From: Neptunicella marina
Lineage (GTDB): Bacteria > Pseudomonadota > Gammaproteobacteria > Enterobacterales > Alteromonadaceae
Assembly: GCF_014270035.1 (NCBI RefSeq)
Contig: NZ_JACNEP010000004.1
Span: forward strand, 1-64,000
Direction: 5' to 3'
Length of the DNA stretch: 64,000 nucleotides
Numbering within the stretch: position 1 is the stretch's first letter; each line of letters starts with the position of its first letter. Positions 62,013 to 64,000 of the stretch are shown here, one piece after another. The translations under genes and the position numbers were made by a program. The notes under the pieces are model-generated. The model did no database searches, was not told the DNA's origin, and saw nothing but the letters and a program-made list of their open reading frames with translations.

Positions 62013-64000
62013 TTACAGATTTTCGATGGTTTCTTTCTGCTCGTTGAGTTTTTGCATTTGAGTGCTGAACTCATCCAGCTTAGCGCGCTCTTTGGCGATA
62101 ACCGCTTCCGGTGCTTTGCTAACAAAGGTTTCGTTACTCAGTTTGGCTTCGGTGCGGGCAAAGTCGGCTTTGACTTTTTCCAGCGCTTTATTGATACGCG
62201 CCAGTTCGGCTTCTTTATCAATCAAGCCTGCCATTGGGATCATCACTTCCATCTCACCCACAATCGCGGTAGCAGATGCCGGGCCCTTTTCACCGTCGGC
62301 TAAAATGGTCACTTGTTCTAAACGTGCCATTTTGGTTAACAGTAAATCGGTTGCTTGTAAACGACGTTTGTCTTCACTGCTGGCGTTTTTCAGCAGTACT
62401 GATAATGGCTTGCTAGGCGCGATATCCATTTCACCACGGATGTTACGTACACCAACAATCACTTGTTTGAGCCATTCGATATCAGCAACCACTTGTTCAT
62501 CCTGCAGGCCTGCATCTACTTGTGGATAGGGCTGCAACATAATGCTGCGGGTATCATCCAGTGAGCATAATGGCGCCACACGTTGCCAGATTTCTTCAGT
62601 GATAAACGGCATAACCGGGTGCATTAAACGCAGCAGGCTTTCCAGTACGTTAACCAGCGTATGGCGGGTACCGCGTTTTTGCGCATCGGTGCTGGCATCG
62701 CTGTTCAATACCGGTTTGGATAATTCCAGATACCAGTCACAGAACTGGTTCCAGGTGAACTCATATACCGCCTGGGCAGCTAAGTCGAAACGGTAATCTT
62801 TTAATGCTGCTTCAAACGCAATAAGTGTTTGTTGGAAACGCGCCCAAATCCAGCGATCGGCCAGACTCAGTTCCAGTTCGCCACCGTTTTTACCGGTATC
62901 CTGCTCTTCGGTATTCATCAGTACAAAACGGGATGCGTTCCACAGTTTGTTACAGAAGTTACGGTAACCTTCCACACGGCCCATATCGAAGTTGATATCA
63001 CGACTGGTGGATGCCATGGCGGTAAAGGTAAAGCGCAGTGCATCAGTACCGTAAGCGGCAATTCCATCCGGGAATTGCTGACGGGTACGTTTGGCGATTT
63101 TCTCTGCCAGTTTTGGCTGCATCATGCCAGCGGTACGTTTTTCTACCAGGCTTTCTAAATCGATACCGTCAATCAAATCGATGGGATCAAGTACGTTACC
63201 CTTAGACTTGGACATTTTATTGCCCTGCTCGTCACGGATAAGGCCGGTGATATAAATTTCTTTAAACGGAATTTTGCCGGTGAATTTCTGAGTCATCATG
63301 ATCATTCTGGCTACCCAGAAGAAGATAATGTCAAAACCCGTCACCAGTACCGATGAGGGTACAAAGGTTTCCAGTTCAGGGGTTTTCTGTGGCCAGCCCA
63401 TGGTGGCGAATGGCCACAATGCCGATGAGAACCAGGTATCTAAAACGTCTTCGTCCTGACGCAGGGTTAAACTGTCATCCAGTTTGTATTTGGCGCGCAC
63501 TGCCGCTTCGTCTGTGCCTACATAGATATTGTCGGCATCGTCAAACCAGGCCGGAATGCGGTGTCCCCACCACAACTGACGGCTGATACACCAATCCTGA
63601 ATGTTGTACATCCACTGGTAGTAAGTTTTGTTCCAGTTTTCCGGAACGAATTTAATCTCGCCTTTTTCCACCGCTTCAATCGCCGGTTTGGCCAGAGATT
63701 CAACAGCCACATACCACTGGTTAGTTAGGTAAGGTTCGATAACTGCACCGCTGCGATCACCACGTGGTACTTTTAATTTGTGTGGTTCAACTTTTACCAG
63801 CAGACCTTGCTCTTCTAAATCGGCCACAATTTGCTTACGCGCATCATAACGATCTAAACCACGGTATTGCTCTGGCGCGTTGTCATTGATTTTGGCATCC
63901 GGGGTGAAGATGTTGATCATTTCCAGATCGTGACGTTTACCTAACTCGTAATCGTTAAAATCGTGTGCCGGGGTGATTTTTACGCAGCCAGTACCAAACC
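62013..64000 (-). CDS. valS: Valyl-tRNA synthetase ValS, 3' part (5' end outside window)
   Basis: Class I aminoacyl-tRNA synthetase that charges tRNA-Val. About 662 codons are present; the frame stays open at the window edge ([24 protein letters not shown]), so the catalytic HIGH region lies outside. Visible are part of the editing domain, the KMSKS loop ([14 protein letters not shown]), the anticodon-binding domain (about 62250-62850), and the C-terminal coiled-coil arm ([27 protein letters not shown]) typical of ValS. A good terminator follows. It is the one essential housekeeping gene in the window and marks chromosomal backbone. Confidence 0.97.
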   Translation of the reverse strand, partial: FGTGCVKITPAHDFNDYELGKRHDLEMINIFTPDAKINDNAPEQYRGLDRYDARKQIVADLEEQGLLVKVEPHKLKVPRGDRSGAVIEPYLTNQWYVAVESLAKPAIEAVEKGEIKFVPENWNKTYYQWMYNIQDWCISRQLWWGHRIPAWFDDADNIYVGTDEAAVRAKYKLDDSLTLRQDEDVLDTWFSSALWPFATMGWPQKTPELETFVPSSVLVTGFDIIFFWVARMIMMTQKFTGKIPFKEIYITGLIRDEQGNKMSKSKGNVLDPIDLIDGIDLESLVEKRTAGMMQPKLAEKIAKRTRQQFPDGIAAYGTDALRFTFTAMASTSRDINFDMGRVEGYRNFCNKLWNASRFVLMNTEEQDTGKNGGELELSLADRWIWARFQQTLIAFEAALKDYRFDLAAQAVYEFTWNQFCDWYLELSKPVLNSDASTDAQKRGTRHTLVNVLESLLRLMHPVMPFITEEIWQRVAPLCSLDDTRSIMLQPYPQVDAGLQDEQVVADIEWLKQVIVGVRNIRGEMDIAPSKPLSVLLKNASSEDKRRLQATDLLLTKMARLEQVTILADGEKGPASATAIVGEMEVMIPMAGLIDKEAELARINKALEKVKADFARTEAKLSNETFVSKAPEAVIAKERAKLDEFSTQMQKLNEQKETIENL

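Noticed and set aside
62052-63158. Several plus-strand open frames opposite valS
   Set aside because: They are codon-bias shadows of a highly conserved gene.
1-64000. CRISPR arrays, prophage, tRNA or rRNA genes, restriction or toxin-antitoxin systems
   Set aside because: None was recognisable on reading both strands; the Arc-type protein has an SPFH partner and not a toxin.

Overview
The window looks like chromosomal DNA of a marine, polysaccharide-degrading gammaproteobacterium of the Alteromonadales type. The evidence is moderate GC, large TonB-dependent receptors next to glycoside hydrolases, a multi-gene chemotaxis operon with CheD, and an insertion whose ends I associate with that order. 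The assignment rests on gene content and recall, not on a search. No rRNA, tRNA or CRISPR array was seen.

Layout. (1) 1-2.4 kb: an NSS-family symporter and msrA. (2) 2.7-13.5 kb: a ten-gene same-strand chemotaxis operon (membrane MCP-like protein, STAS protein, receiver-PP2C-ATPase fusion, CheY, CheA, CheW, triple-PAS soluble MCP, CheR, CheD, CheB). It joins a Che phosphorelay and adaptation system to an apparent partner-switching module. (3) 13.5-17.8 kb: an acyl-CoA ligase, an SPFH protein paired with a ribbon-helix-helix regulator, and a GH18 chitinase-like enzyme. (4) 17.7-25.2 kb: a minus-strand operon of TonB receptor, flavin-dependent halogenase, FIH-like cupin oxygenase and second halogenase. 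Two LacI-type operators precede it. (5) 25.8-28.3 kb: a PLP aminotransferase and an FMN 2-hydroxyacid oxidase. (6) 28.4-38.4 kb: an L-rhamnose locus with isomerase and aldolase/lactaldehyde dehydrogenase on the minus strand, and DeoR regulator, NCS1-like permease, kinase and GH31 enzyme on the plus strand. (7) 38.5-41.3 kb: a CoA-transferase/GNAT fusion overlapping a histone-deacetylase-family gene. (8) 41.3-50.4 kb: mixed accessory genes, including a serine hydrolase, CadC-like regulator, MarC protein, an MFS gene split by a 263-bp MITE-like insertion, a Tat-exported hydrolase with divergent AraC regulator, a cupin and a small outer-membrane barrel. (9) 50.5-61.9 kb: a xylan/pectin locus (CE15, GH10, unassigned (alpha/alpha)6-type hydrolase, GH43, divergent TonB receptor, GH28). 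(10) The 3' part of valS closes the window.

How the parts work together. The rhamnose genes form a complete route from L-rhamnose to DHAP and L-lactate, and the nearby FMN enzyme could take lactate to pyruvate. The xylan locus provides uptake, backbone cleavage, side-chain removal and lignin-ester cleavage. The halogenase/FIH-like/TonB cluster is the best candidate for a poorly described system. The chemotaxis operon carries short acidic-aromatic peptides in CheA, the first MCP and CheD that suggest an uncharacterised docking interaction.
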